26,550 nucleotides of DNA from Johnsonella ignava ATCC 51276 (GTDB lineage: Bacteria > Bacillota > Clostridia > Lachnospirales > Lachnospiraceae), in contig NZ_JH378835.1 in assembly GCF_000235445.1 (NCBI RefSeq), forward strand, positions 89,839-116,388, given 5' to 3'. A model generated the notes under the pieces. It searched no databases. It was given only the letters and a program-made list of their open reading frames with translations, and had not been told where the DNA came from. The translations under genes were made by a program, and so were the position numbers. Below, one piece after another: positions 1-8,493 of this stretch (position 1 is its first letter; each line of letters starts with the position of its first letter).

Positions 1-98
1 GTTTCGCACATAAGCTTTACAGTCCAAAGTTCATTGTGCTTGTCATAAATGAACTGATAACGGTAATGAGCCCTTATTTCTTCCGGCTTACGGCGAAA
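1..98 (-). CDS. IS3-family transposase OrfB, N-terminal part only
   Basis: The minus strand in the -1 frame relative to orfA reads FFRRKPEEIRAHYRYQFIYD, then KHNELWTVKLMCE. This is the typical start of an IS3 OrfB before the HTH and DDE integrase core. It has no start codon of its own in this stretch. It is expected to be made as an OrfA-OrfB fusion by -1 slippage on the T-TTT-TTC heptamer at about 95-101. The DDE catalytic part lies beyond the left edge, so whether the transposase is active cannot be judged here. Confidence 0.7.
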
Positions 99-364
99 AA
101 ACCGAGAGCCTCTTTAAGAATGTCATTAGACCGTTGAAGTTCTAAAACCTCTTTTTCAAGCTCGCATATCTTTTGATCCTTGGCATCATTAGATAAACGT
201 TTGTTACCGCTTCCAACATATGCGGTTTCCTGATATTTTTTACGTTTATTACGCCAGCCCGAAAGGGTGTAATAAGGAATACCGAGTTGGTTAGCAGCGG
301 CATTAAGACCAATTTCATCGGATAGCTTAACAGCCTCTTCTTTAAAAGTTTTGTCGTATTGCAT
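74..364 (-). CDS. IS3-family transposase OrfA (HTH plus leucine zipper)
   Basis: The product is a 96-residue DNA-binding subunit that recognises the IS ends. Residues 1-45 form a helix-turn-helix of the IS3 type (FKEEAVKLSDEIGLNAAANQ, then GIPYYTLSGWRNK). Residues 60-90 form a heptad-like coiled coil (ICELEKEVLELQRSNDILKE) for multimerisation. The ATG at 364 is preferred because GAGG lies 8 nt upstream; the in-frame GTG at 373 touches that same ribosome site and is too close. OrfB follows in the -1 frame. The end sequence (ALGFFAV) contains the slippery T-run used for frameshifting. It is intact as far as visible and belongs to a different subgroup from the right-hand element. Confidence 0.85.
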   Translation of the reverse strand: MQYDKTFKEEAVKLSDEIGLNAAANQLGIPYYTLSGWRNKRKKYQETAYVGSGNKRLSNDAKDQKICELEKEVLELQRSNDILKEALGFFAVSRKK

Positions 365-429
365 TTTGATCACCTCTGTGTTTTTAATAATACCATAGAT
401 TTGGTGAGTTTACCAACTCTACTTAAATG

Positions 430-639
430 CTACCACTCCAGTACTCTATTAAGTGCAGCATAAAATTTTTCTGTTCCACTAGATTTGTTAAGCAAAAAAC
501 GATAACCAAATATATCTGCTGCTAATTCTTTTTTTTGCCTTTCTATCTCTTTTTTATGATTGATATATAAAGTAATAATTGTCGCCAAAATGCCTGAAAT
601 AACAGCTGCAACTAAAGTTATAATAATATTCATCACCAT
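430..639 (-). pseudogene. Small single-pass membrane protein (DUF6680-like), truncated by IS3 insertion
   Basis: The 69-residue ORF has one N-terminal membrane segment (residues about 3-26, NIIITLVAAVISGILATIIT) followed by a basic, coiled stretch (HKKEIERQKKELAADIFGYR). The part up to FYAALNR resembles small membrane proteins annotated DUF6680, which from memory continue beyond this point. Here the reading ends two codons inside the IS (EW, then TAG at 430-432), so the stop codon is supplied by the transposon. The start at 639 is ATG with only a weak purine-rich upstream stretch. Family assignment is from memory and moderate; truncation by the IS is well supported by the junction. Function unknown. 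Confidence 0.6.
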
Positions 640-742
640 TTAAGTACTCTCTCTATCCCAAATATTTCCGCATTAATAAATAACATAAAATCTGTGTTTC
701 ATCAATTACTTTCTGCACTGCAACTTTCGGTCTCTACTCACA

Positions 743-967
743 TTACTCAAGTCTTAATCCCTGTAAATATGCCTTTTTAATATTTCCCGTTTCAATAAAT
801 CCATTATAATTCAGATTTATATCTTCCTTAATTCGTCTCAAAAAGACTACTATACAATATAGTTTCTCAGTTGCCTCTTTACCTAAACCCAATCCTATTT
901 TTCGAAGTTCTAATACAAATCTTCCTGTGTGAATATTATCTTTCCCAATCCATACTTCTTGTATCAT
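743..967 (-). CDS. Small hypothetical protein, 74 residues
   Basis: I do not recognise this protein. It begins MIQEVWIGKDNIHTGRFVLE and ends AYLQGLRLE, is soluble and rather basic, with no membrane segment or metal-binding cysteines. AAGGA about 9 nt upstream of the ATG supports translation. It lies between the truncated membrane protein and an orphan C-terminal gene fragment, so it may itself be the remainder of a longer damaged gene. The body (LRKIGLGLGKEATEKLYCIV) is predicted helical. No role is proposed. Confidence 0.45.
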   Translation of the reverse strand: MIQEVWIGKDNIHTGRFVLELRKIGLGLGKEATEKLYCIVVFLRRIKEDINLNYNGFIETGNIKKAYLQGLRLE

Positions 968-1026
968 TCCAATGAATTCCTTTTCATTGAAAATCGAAAA
1001 TTTATTTTCTAAATCCTTTTATTCTG

Positions 1027-1122
1027 TCATTGTTCAACAGGAATGAAAGATAAGACACCAACATCACTATTTTCAGCAATGCACACATAAAACGGTAGTC
1101 GGGCATTTGCATAACCCTGCTG
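1027..1122 (-). pseudogene. Possible C-terminal fragment of an unknown protein
   Basis: Between an in-frame TAG at 1123-1125 and a TGA at 1027-1029, the minus strand reads QQGYANARLPFYVCIAENSD followed by VGVLSFIPVEQ. The composition looks like real protein, and the preceding TAG leaves no start codon. It may be the tail of a gene whose front was lost when the neighbouring ATPase/DUF4276 operon or another insert arrived. This is weak evidence. Confidence 0.25.
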
Positions 1123-1147
1123 CTATTATTAGAATTATGATATAATA

Positions 1148-1822
1148 TCATTTATCATTTGTGCAGAGATGAGCTATTCCTTGAATCCATTCACGAAAGT
1201 GAGGGCATTGTTCCATAATGATATTAATTCCCATTTCTTTTGATAACAACGTTCCGTTTGTAACCTTTGAATAATTTGGAATCAATTTTTCCAATATTTT
1301 TGAAGGTGCAGTTTTTGGAGAATTGTTAATATGTTCCGGCGTTTGATATTTATCACGGATTTCCTTAATTTTATTAACAACATCTTCGTTGGCAATCAGG
1401 GCAAATGAATCCGGTTTCGAAAACAGGATCCCTTCAAATTCATGTAGCATAAAATGAAAATTGCAGTTTCTCTGTCCAATATCTGCGTCAATTTTCTGCT
1501 CTATTTGTTTGATGCGAACATTTATATCCGGCTCATTGTTACATATACCCGGAGTGTCGCAAGGCATCGCATAGTAATCAAACATTGTAGTTACATACTC
1601 ATTAGGATGCCGCTTACTAATCAGGGAAAGCTCCTTTTTAATTTTCGCATAATCGCTCACACCACCTTTGTATTTTTTAATAGCCGTTCTCTTCGTAGAG
1701 CAAATTATAGGGCAAACTACAATACTAATATTAAAAAAATACGGGTAAAGAATCTCATTGATGAATGATTCTTCTGTTTGTCCTTCGCAATAAATATAGA
1801 CTTGCTTCATTTTGGGCTTCAT
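1148..1822 (-). CDS. DUF4276 family (TOPRIM-like) protein, partner of AAA ATPase
   Basis: The protein has 224 residues. An N-terminal beta strand leads into CEGQTEESF (residues 12-20), the acidic motif typical of DUF4276 proteins, which are related to the TOPRIM nuclease/primase fold. Further conserved-looking acidic sites are FDYY (81-84) and HEFEG (127-131), which fits a metal-dependent phosphodiester active site. The start at 1822 overlaps the TGA of the upstream ATPase gene by 4 nt (ATGA), so the two are translationally coupled. By analogy with OLD/Gabija nucleases (ATPase plus TOPRIM in one chain) and PARIS (separate ATPase and TOPRIM-like proteins), it is inferred to be the effector of a two-protein anti-phage or DNA-processing complex. 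The family call is confident; the defence role is inference. Confidence 0.8.
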   Translation of the reverse strand: MKPKMKQVYIYCEGQTEESFINEILYPYFFNISIVVCPIICSTKRTAIKKYKGGVSDYAKIKKELSLISKRHPNEYVTTMFDYYAMPCDTPGICNNEPDINVRIKQIEQKIDADIGQRNCNFHFMLHEFEGILFSKPDSFALIANEDVVNKIKEIRDKYQTPEHINNSPKTAPSKILEKLIPNYSKVTNGTLLSKEMGINIIMEQCPHFREWIQGIAHLCTNDK

Positions 1823-2916
1823 TTTGACAGTCTACCTCCAAAAATATTTTTCTTCCACAAGTCTCCAAGTGAATAATCCTCTTTAAGCCAAACTTCCAGG
1901 TCTTCTTCACTCAAGCGTCTGAATTTCGAACCGTTTTCACCCCTGTCCACTACAATAACATCTTCAACATCAAATTCATTAAGAAGCTCTACAGACTGCG
2001 TTGAAATAATAATTTGTTTTTCATTGGATAGCTGCTTAACCATCTCCGCAAAAATGGTAATTGCATATGGATGAAGACCAAGTTCAGGTTCATCGACAAC
2101 GATAGTTGCAGGCTGTAATTCGTGTGGTTGTAACAGTAGTACAGCAAGGCAAATAAAGCGCAACGTGCCGTCAGAAAGCTGTGAGACATTGAAGATATCT
2201 TCACAACCTTTCTGCTGCCATTTTAATACAATCTGTTCTTCATTACCTTCCTGAGGTTCAAGAACAAAATCCGAGAAATATGGTGCAATCAGTTGAATAA
2301 TCATCACTATTTCATCATAGTTTTTCTTATAGTTTCTCTTAAGCCTGTATAGAAATGCCGCAAGATTGGCAGCATCGAACTGAAGAACTTTGTTGTTTGA
2401 AATGTTGTGTTCTTGTTTAACCTTTGAACTTCGACCGGTATCATGAAAATGATAGACTCTCCAGTTTTGTTTCTTCAGGATAGGAACAACATATCTATCT
2501 ATTTTATTATGAACACCGGTATCCCACTTTGCTTCACTATTACCATAGGCAACACTGCTTTCATTATCCCATTGACCGTGATATCCAAAGAATTCTTTTC
2601 GAAAAATCAGCCTATTATCATCAGTTGGAACTAAGTTAAAACCATAGGAATTCTTACCGAAATAGACCTCAAATCCAATATCTTCGGTTACTTTTCTGCC
2701 TTTATATAAAAGGGCATTGATGCCGCTTTGGGCAACTGATACTTGTAGATTCTTAAGTAAAATATTTTGAAGCAAAGAAAAAGCTGAAATAAAGTTTGAT
2801 TTGCCGGCACCATTGCTGCCAATTAATACATTGATTTTTCCAAACGAAACATCACATTTTTTTATTGATTTGTAGCCTTCAATAGTTATACGACTAAGTT
2901 GATCATCCTTCAACAA
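1819..2916 (-). CDS. AAA_21/OLD-like ABC-type ATPase
   Basis: The protein has 365 residues from the chosen start. Walker A is GSNGAGKS (residues about 33-40), an ABC-like signature follows at SQLSDGT (about 245), Walker B plus catalytic glutamate is TIVVDEPELGLHP (about 271-283), and a switch region is STQS (about 305). This layout is that of AAA_21/RecF-like predicted ATPases that pair with TOPRIM nucleases. Start choice: a longer reading begins at TTG 2937, but AAGGAGG lies inside it, so the TTG at 2916, 10 nt after that ribosome site, is the better start. It is the first gene of an operon with the DUF4276 gene, with a promoter about 135 nt upstream. Likely the sensor/motor subunit; the trigger is unknown. 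Confidence 0.85.
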   Translation of the reverse strand: MLKDDQLSRITIEGYKSIKKCDVSFGKINVLIGSNGAGKSNFISAFSLLQNILLKNLQVSVAQSGINALLYKGRKVTEDIGFEVYFGKNSYGFNLVPTDDNRLIFRKEFFGYHGQWDNESSVAYGNSEAKWDTGVHNKIDRYVVPILKKQNWRVYHFHDTGRSSKVKQEHNISNNKVLQFDAANLAAFLYRLKRNYKKNYDEIVMIIQLIAPYFSDFVLEPQEGNEEQIVLKWQQKGCEDIFNVSQLSDGTLRFICLAVLLLQPHELQPATIVVDEPELGLHPYAITIFAEMVKQLSNEKQIIISTQSVELLNEFDVEDVIVVDRGENGSKFRRLSEEDLEVWLKEDYSLGDLWKKNIFGGRLSK

Positions 2917-3051
2917 AGTAAGTGCACCTCCTTTCAAAACAATATTTTATGCTGAACCAATAAGTCAAGTTTTTCAGCAATTTATTTTTAATTTGTGCAA
3001 ATACACTGAAAGTGTTGCTCAAAAACATTGTAGCACCCCCGTATTTTGCCA

Positions 3052-3080
3052 AGTATAACATCATGGTTAATAATAATCAA
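3052..3080 (-). promoter_or_regulatory. Sigma-A type promoter for ATPase/DUF4276 operon
   Basis: The minus strand carries TTGATT, 17 nt, TATACT, with TG one base before the -10 (extended -10). It leaves a leader of about 130 nt before the TTG start. The leader contains the small palindrome ACACTgaaAGTGT (3003-3015), a possible operator. Confidence 0.5.
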
Positions 3081-3180
3081 GGACAGATTTTGCTTTTTTC
3101 AAAAACTGATAACAGCTTTTTAAATTATTTAAGTTATTAAAGCAGTAATTTACTAATGACGCCTCATATACTTAAGTTTT

Positions 3181-3894
3181 CTATTTGGCAATTATATATT
3201 TTTCTATTTCAAGTGCTAAAACTTTTGCTGATTTTGAGTTAAAATGGACTCCATCCACAGTTGTAGACAATCCTCTGATTTTAGCAAAGTAATCTTTAGT
3301 AAATGGAAATAAAGTCATTAGTATAGCATCCATAAATCTAATTAATAACCGGTATTTCCATGTATATGCACAGCTCTTTTCTCCAATATTTTCCTTTTGA
3401 AGCTTATAAATATCAATAAATGGATAATGATATTTATAAGCCAGTTCCTTTATTAGCTTATTTCTTTTCTTTAAACGCCCATCCGGAAAGTCTTTTAAAT
3501 TTATAAAAGGCATACCAAAAATAATAACTTGTTTATTATTTCGATAAAAAAGCTCTAAAACTCTACTGTATTTTTGACAAAAAATCTCATCATCTTCAAT
3601 ACATTTCATTAGCTTACAACGTAAACTCATTTGTAAAAACCAAAGTAAAGAAACGGTTCTTAAATATGGTAAAAGTATATCATTTGTACCAATACCAAGA
3701 ATATATATTTCTGAATTGTATTTTGACTTATTAATCAGTTTTTTCAGTCTGCTATACATCCCACTTACTGTATCTCCATTTTTTCCCTTATTGACATATT
3801 GATGATTCGATTTTTTATCCAAAAAGTGAATATATGAATATCCAACATTCCCAAATGTTAAACTGTCTCCCAAACAAATTATTTTCATTTTCAT
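3181..3894 (-). CDS. SGNH/GDSL-type esterase or acyl hydrolase
   Basis: The protein has 237 residues. Block I is GDSLT (residues 9-13, nucleophile Ser11), the oxyanion block is NKGKNG (35-40), block III is GIGTND (67-72) and block V is DGVHFN (214-219) with the catalytic Asp-x-x-His. All catalytic blocks are present, so the enzyme should be active as an esterase, lipase or carbohydrate deacetylase. There is no signal peptide, so it acts in the cytoplasm. The start at 3894 has no strong ribosome site; a second Met two codons later is equally possible. It stands alone, 163 nt after the alpha/beta hydrolase gene and in the same direction; the substrate cannot be told from sequence. Confidence 0.8.
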   Translation of the reverse strand: MKMKIICLGDSLTFGNVGYSYIHFLDKKSNHQYVNKGKNGDTVSGMYSRLKKLINKSKYNSEIYILGIGTNDILLPYLRTVSLLWFLQMSLRCKLMKCIEDDEIFCQKYSRVLELFYRNNKQVIIFGMPFINLKDFPDGRLKKRNKLIKELAYKYHYPFIDIYKLQKENIGEKSCAYTWKYRLLIRFMDAILMTLFPFTKDYFAKIRGLSTTVDGVHFNSKSAKVLALEIEKYIIAK

Positions 3895-4057
3895 CCACTA
3901 AATTCCAATTTTATCTGCTTATATAATTTAATTGATTTTGTTGTAATATATGTTTTAATATTCAGTTCATAAAAGCTTACGAAATCATCTGTATCTTCAT
4001 AATTCATCCCATTTATCAATGTTTTTTTAATTTATACCCCTTTCAAATTCCACTTTA

Positions 4058-4666
4058 TTATATAAATTTCTTAAACCAATTATCCATAAAAATCATTTGT
4101 TCTTCTGTATAAAACCTATGTTCTCCATTATCCATAACTGTTAAATCTGCATTTATTCTCTTTGCAAAATCACTAATTATTTTTAAAGAAGTTATATTGT
4201 CATTTTTACCATAAAGAATACTGCTTGGAATATTCCATTTGATAGGATTGTTCCTGACATAGGAAAGATATTCCCAAGATAAAGACTCGCCAAATGATGT
4301 ATTTATTATTTTTTTCAAACTAAGTTCTTTTTCAGACACACCTGCTTTTTTCATAATATCTAAAATCAACTGCTCCATATCTACAACGGGTGAAATAAAC
4401 ATTGCCTTTTTGATAAAATTTCCATATAAGGATATTGATATTAAAGAAAAATACGCTCCAATGCTATTTGCAATTAATACAACCTCATTATATTTTGAAA
4501 AAATATCAATAAAATATTTTTGAAATTCCACCTTAACTTCCCATGGCAATTCTGATTTATAATCAAAACCTATAATATCATACTCATCATCAAAAAACTT
4601 CTTATAATAATGAGCTTCATCCGCAGAACCGCCTTTACCATGTATATATACAGCAGCTTTTTTCAT
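4058..4666 (-). CDS. Alpha/beta hydrolase, probable serine esterase
   Basis: The protein has 202 residues. The oxyanion loop is HGKGG (9-13), the nucleophile elbow is ANSIG (66-70, Ser68, a variant of GxSxG with Ala first), the acid is in YGKNDN (Asp156) and the histidine is in GEHRF (His183). It is a compact cytosolic hydrolase without a signal peptide. GGAG lies upstream of the ATG. Its position before the GDSL gene suggests the two small hydrolases could be expressed together, but the 163-nt gap leaves this open. Confidence 0.75.
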   Translation of the reverse strand: MKKAAVYIHGKGGSADEAHYYKKFFDDEYDIIGFDYKSELPWEVKVEFQKYFIDIFSKYNEVVLIANSIGAYFSLISISLYGNFIKKAMFISPVVDMEQLILDIMKKAGVSEKELSLKKIINTSFGESLSWEYLSYVRNNPIKWNIPSSILYGKNDNITSLKIISDFAKRINADLTVMDNGEHRFYTEEQMIFMDNWFKKFI

Positions 4667-5038
4667 TTAATATGCTCCCACAATTTTTTATTTATTAATA
4701 TCATACTATATACAAATCAAAAATCCAATATATTCTTTACCATTTTTACTCATCATCTCTAAAAACTCATCAAGAAAAATATCAATATATTTTACATTCT
4801 TTTAGAACCTTAGCCTTTTATATTTTTTCCATTCTTTTTTTCTTTTTCTGTTTCTGTTTGTTTTCAGGCAAAAAATGAGGACTTCCGCATTTCGGTGCGA
4901 AAAATCCTCTTACTAAAAATAACACATATTGCATCTATTAATACTTTTAATACATTATTATGTAATTCTACATTTTACTATTATTAATTTCATCTTTATG
5001 ATATCAATATTTTTTATGGTCTTAATTTTTAATTATAA
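4667..5038. other. Intergenic region, no gene
   Basis: This 372-nt AT-rich gap holds the terminator of the DUF262 operon (4869-4910) and presumably the promoter for the hydrolase genes; I could not pick a convincing -35/-10 pair. No coding sequence is visible. Confidence 0.5.
4869..4910 (-). terminator. Rho-independent terminator of the DUF262 operon
   Basis: On the minus strand GAGGA and CGCA pair with TGCG and TCCTC across a CCGAAA loop, giving an imperfect stem of about 12 bp. It is followed directly by ATTTTTT. It lies about 130 nt after the stop codon of the DUF262-DUF1524 gene. Confidence 0.75.
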
Positions 5039-6982
5039 TTACTCCTGCTCATCTATTCCACAAGCTTCAAGTAAAATATTCATCATTTCCTCTTCATGTT
5101 GTTTACACATTGTTTCCTTCCAATACAGACTGGCAGCTTTATTACCTTTTTTTTCAGTAAGTTCACTCATAATGCGTAGTTTAATACTTCCCTTTGATAT
5201 CATATCCTTAAAAGTACTCTTTTTGGCTTCAGGCGACATATTTGAAAACTTTGAATTGATATTCCTTTGTATAATACAGAGATTTCCGAACCGATCCACA
5301 CCATCTTTCCACTGTTCGAAAGTCCCTTCTGAAGGATTCTGAGGATACCAATGTTCTATTGAATTTCTAAATTCAAAGGTAAAATCACTATATTTTCCTT
5401 CACTATCGTAGAACCACAACAAATAGTCAAGATAATTAAATACAATATGAGGAGTATTTACTCCTAAAGAATAGACTCCTTTTTCACAAGTATCAAGAAA
5501 ATTTTCTTTAACAGCCTCTATTGCAATATCTTCCGCAATAGTATCAAACCCTGTAATATATTCATTTTCAGTATGTTTACAGTTACCTTCCGACAACCAG
5601 ATAAGAAGCCTTGTAATCCAGTGCATTACCTTAGGCGAGGTATAAGAAACACGAAGTGCACTCTGAATCATAGTATTATTTTTTATTCTCAAATCATTTG
5701 TTGTATTACGCTGACCAATCTCAATAAATCTGGTATTTTTGTAATATGGTCTGATTTGTTTTCTATTTCGTGAGACATATAAGCTCTTCAAACTCCATTC
5801 GCCATCCGAACTGTCATTGGTATATTCTCTTTTTACTATATACTTATCAAACAGATACCTTGTTCGCAAAAGACACATAATAAATTCACGAGAGAATTTT
5901 TCTTTATTTTCATTAATTTCACCTTTTTCTTTAACACCATATAAAATAACTCTATCAAATGCATCTATCAGCTTTTTATCATCTAAAAGTTTATCTGTAA
6001 TATCTTTGGCGGCATTTTTATGAGCGACACCGTACAGTGTTATATATACTCTCAGCGTATGCAGTAAAAAATACGGAAATTCTATGATACTTTCAAAGCG
6101 AACACGAGTATCGGCGTCCAGATACCTGTCATCTTCTGCGACCTTAAAATTTTTATCAATGATATCTGTAATGCATTGACCTGTTGCTTCATCCTCATTA
6201 TATTTCATTATATTCTTATATTTTAACCAACTCTTTTGTGGCAGCTCATTCCATTCTCTACCAAATATAGCCTCTCTTATTGCATTATTTTTACTACTAA
6301 AATGCATCTGAACATAACCTGTCATATCGCTGCAGGCATCCCAGATTTTTGCAAACACCGCCTTTTCAGCATCATTACTTAAGTAACTCATAAGAGCGGC
6401 TTTTAAAATATCATGCTGCTCTAACTGCTCGCCTCTGGTGTTCATAATCTCAAAATACCTGTTAAGATCTGTATTCTCCGGTACCTCTATCCTGTATACA
6501 ATAACTTTATTAAGCTTTCTCAAAAAATCTTTTTTATTAAAATCCGGCTTGCCAAGTTCATGCGAAAGTATCTTTACTCCTCTTTGAATACTGAATTCAA
6601 TTCTGTCCATATCAAGTTTACTACGGTTCTCAAGAAGTAATTCCTCAATATTCCTTAATGTATAATTTGATTTTTCTCTACACGCAAATGTCAGAGCAGG
6701 TCTTGTTTTGATACCCAAACAATTTAGCAAAATGTATAAAGAAGTCAGTCTCTGCTGCCCATCAACAACCTCATACTTTCCTGATTGCTTTGACACAATT
6801 AATGAACCAATATAATAATTTGTACCCTCAGAAACATCTTGAATGTCTTCAAGCAGCTGAACGAGTTGCTTATCCTCCCATGCATAAGCACGCTGATATA
6901 ATGGGATTGTATATTCTATATCAGTATCAAATATATTATTTTCTCTACCTATGATGTGAAGTTCAGTTACTAATTTACTCAT
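5039..6982 (-). CDS. DUF262 + DUF1524 (HNH) protein, GmrSD-type restriction nuclease
   Basis: The protein has 647 residues. The N-terminal DUF262 (ParB-like NTPase) domain has the YQRAYAW motif (29-35) and DGQQR (74-78), followed by NTRGEQLEQHD (about 183). The C-terminal DUF1524 domain has IEHWYPQ (His544) and GNLCIIQRNINSKFSN (from about 566), matching the histidine and asparagine positions of the HNH/His-Me nuclease in GmrD and SspE-like proteins. It therefore has both the NTP-sensing and DNA-cutting halves of a type IV or modification-dependent restriction enzyme. The start overlaps the stop of the upstream DUF262 gene (ATGA), so the two products are made in a coupled way and likely form a complex. 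A terminator follows. The target is unknown. Confidence 0.85.
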   Translation of the reverse strand: MSKLVTELHIIGRENNIFDTDIEYTIPLYQRAYAWEDKQLVQLLEDIQDVSEGTNYYIGSLIVSKQSGKYEVVDGQQRLTSLYILLNCLGIKTRPALTFACREKSNYTLRNIEELLLENRSKLDMDRIEFSIQRGVKILSHELGKPDFNKKDFLRKLNKVIVYRIEVPENTDLNRYFEIMNTRGEQLEQHDILKAALMSYLSNDAEKAVFAKIWDACSDMTGYVQMHFSSKNNAIREAIFGREWNELPQKSWLKYKNIMKYNEDEATGQCITDIIDKNFKVAEDDRYLDADTRVRFESIIEFPYFLLHTLRVYITLYGVAHKNAAKDITDKLLDDKKLIDAFDRVILYGVKEKGEINENKEKFSREFIMCLLRTRYLFDKYIVKREYTNDSSDGEWSLKSLYVSRNRKQIRPYYKNTRFIEIGQRNTTNDLRIKNNTMIQSALRVSYTSPKVMHWITRLLIWLSEGNCKHTENEYITGFDTIAEDIAIEAVKENFLDTCEKGVYSLGVNTPHIVFNYLDYLLWFYDSEGKYSDFTFEFRNSIEHWYPQNPSEGTFEQWKDGVDRFGNLCIIQRNINSKFSNMSPEAKKSTFKDMISKGSIKLRIMSELTEKKGNKAASLYWKETMCKQHEEEMMNILLEACGIDEQE

Positions 6983-8289
6983 TTGATATCTCCATATCCA
7001 TTTATTTCTTTTATTGTTTCATACAAATCATTCCATTTTTCATTTATCGGAGCATCCAAATCCCTCAGTATTTTTATCTGCAAACCTGAAATTTCATTAT
7101 GCACACGTGCAAAACTTATTTTTGAAAACATTGCTACTCTATTTGTATATCTTGAATTTTCATCACCTACAGCATATTTATTTATGCTGTCAAATCCAAG
7201 ATTCTCCATATCAACACGAAGCATAAACGCCCATGAAAATATTTTCTTTACAGCCATTTCATCAAAATTATGGAACCTGTCGTAATAACAAAGCAGCGCA
7301 CAATAAAACAGATTTTTTGTGTATCCAAATCCTACAGAACCGGGCTTAATTCTGTCCATATCCTCAGGTGTACAAACATCCCTGCCATCACAGATAGCAA
7401 GCTTAATTTTTTTTAAATACACATTATTGCAAATCTCTGATTTAATATCATAAAGTAGATAAATATAATGCTCCACCATTTCAAAAAAATCATTTCCTGC
7501 TATAAATGGTTCACTTATCTGGAAATATGGCATAGCCCTGCCGGCTCTCTTTGCATATGAGTAAGCGGAAGCTTCCTCTATTCCTTTGTAGGTATCAATT
7601 TCCTTTGCTGTAAACGGTCTACTCTTAATTCTTCTTGACCAGTTCCATATTGGAAATAAATAAAGATCAAATAATTCTCTTATTTTTTCTGTATCCTTAG
7701 CCTCCCACTTTGTAACTGCATGTTTCATTTCATATGGATATTTTTTCATCTCACGAAGATGATATGCTTTAAGAAGATCATGCGGATCCAGTGATTTTCC
7801 ACGTGTATTCTGCGAGTCAAAAAGTTGAAATGCCTCAGAAACCTTATCAACACATATAATAACCGTCTCCAGTATCTCTTCAAAAGCCTTAATAAAATCC
7901 TTTTTTACATCATCACTCTTAAGTGAAAACCATTCTTTTATAAACATATAATTATTATGAATATTAGTTTGAGTAACCTTATTCATAAAATATTTACTCA
8001 AAATACTACATTTAAATTTCGGTTCCAAATAAAGTTTCAAAAGAATCAATGAAATAATTCTCTGTTGTCCGTCAACAACATCAAAAATGCATTTATCCTT
8101 CTTGTGAATAATAATTGTTCCAATTCGATATTTAAATCCTGCTCTATATTTTTTTGCATCTTCAATTGCATTTGTAATATCACTTAATAAATACTCAATA
8201 TTCTGAACTGCCCACTTATATGGTCTTTGGTAATCCGGAATATTCAGTTTCATACCCAGTAAATTATTTATACTTTTTATCTCAGCCAC
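6979..8289 (-). CDS. DUF262 protein without nuclease domain, partner of the downstream DUF262-DUF1524
   Basis: The protein has 436 residues. DUF262 motifs are YQRPYKW (20-26), DGQQR (73-77) and NTRGKSLDPHD (161-171), so the NTPase site looks intact. The C-terminal half is helical and lacks the H-x-x-P motif of DUF1524, so it is not a nuclease by itself. It starts with GTG at 8289, preceded by AGGAAGG at a good distance. It is first in a two-gene operon and overlaps the next start by 4 nt. The pairing suggests a regulatory or recognition subunit (GmrS-like) with a self-contained cutting subunit (GmrD-like, but with its own DUF262). Confidence 0.82.
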   Translation of the reverse strand: MAEIKSINNLLGMKLNIPDYQRPYKWAVQNIEYLLSDITNAIEDAKKYRAGFKYRIGTIIIHKKDKCIFDVVDGQQRIISLILLKLYLEPKFKCSILSKYFMNKVTQTNIHNNYMFIKEWFSLKSDDVKKDFIKAFEEILETVIICVDKVSEAFQLFDSQNTRGKSLDPHDLLKAYHLREMKKYPYEMKHAVTKWEAKDTEKIRELFDLYLFPIWNWSRRIKSRPFTAKEIDTYKGIEEASAYSYAKRAGRAMPYFQISEPFIAGNDFFEMVEHYIYLLYDIKSEICNNVYLKKIKLAICDGRDVCTPEDMDRIKPGSVGFGYTKNLFYCALLCYYDRFHNFDEMAVKKIFSWAFMLRVDMENLGFDSINKYAVGDENSRYTNRVAMFSKISFARVHNEISGLQIKILRDLDAPINEKWNDLYETIKEINGYGDIK

Positions 8290-8493
8290 AAAGTAACCTT
8301 CCTTCAGCTTTTTATTATTTCTGCTATTTGCTACATCACTGTTTCCCTATTCTCTGATATATTTCTCTTTCAATTTTGGAAATTTTTTATCTGACTGAAA
8401 ATAAAAATACTCTCCGTTGCCCTATTTAAGTATAAGTTCCACAGCAAATCATATCCCCCGAAAACATTCGCAGCTATCCTATTCCGGCTATTA

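Larger units (their letters stand above)
1..440 (-). mobile_element. IS3-family insertion sequence, cut by left window edge
   Basis: The element contains orfA and the first codons of orfB on the minus strand. Its upstream end is placed at about 440 because the minus strand there begins TGGAGTGGTA. This aligns with TGTTGTGGTA at the end of the other IS3 element at 26093 (shared TG-NN-GTGGTA), and the flanking ORF loses its family-like reading at exactly this point. The far end and the target duplication lie outside the window. The boundary is inferred, not proven. Confidence 0.75.

Noticed and set aside
1137..1151. 15-bp palindrome ATGATATAATATCAT at the end of the DUF4276 gene
   Set aside because: It is AT-only apart from two G/C pairs, has no T-run on the minus strand, and may arise by chance in such AT-rich DNA.
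1989..2204. Minus-strand 71-codon ORF inside the ATPase gene
   Set aside because: It is an alternative frame through the Walker B region and lacks a ribosome site.
8424..8440. TATACT on the minus strand as promoter of the DUF262 operon
   Set aside because: There is no acceptable -35 at 16-18 nt, so it is not listed as a feature, although its place is suitable.
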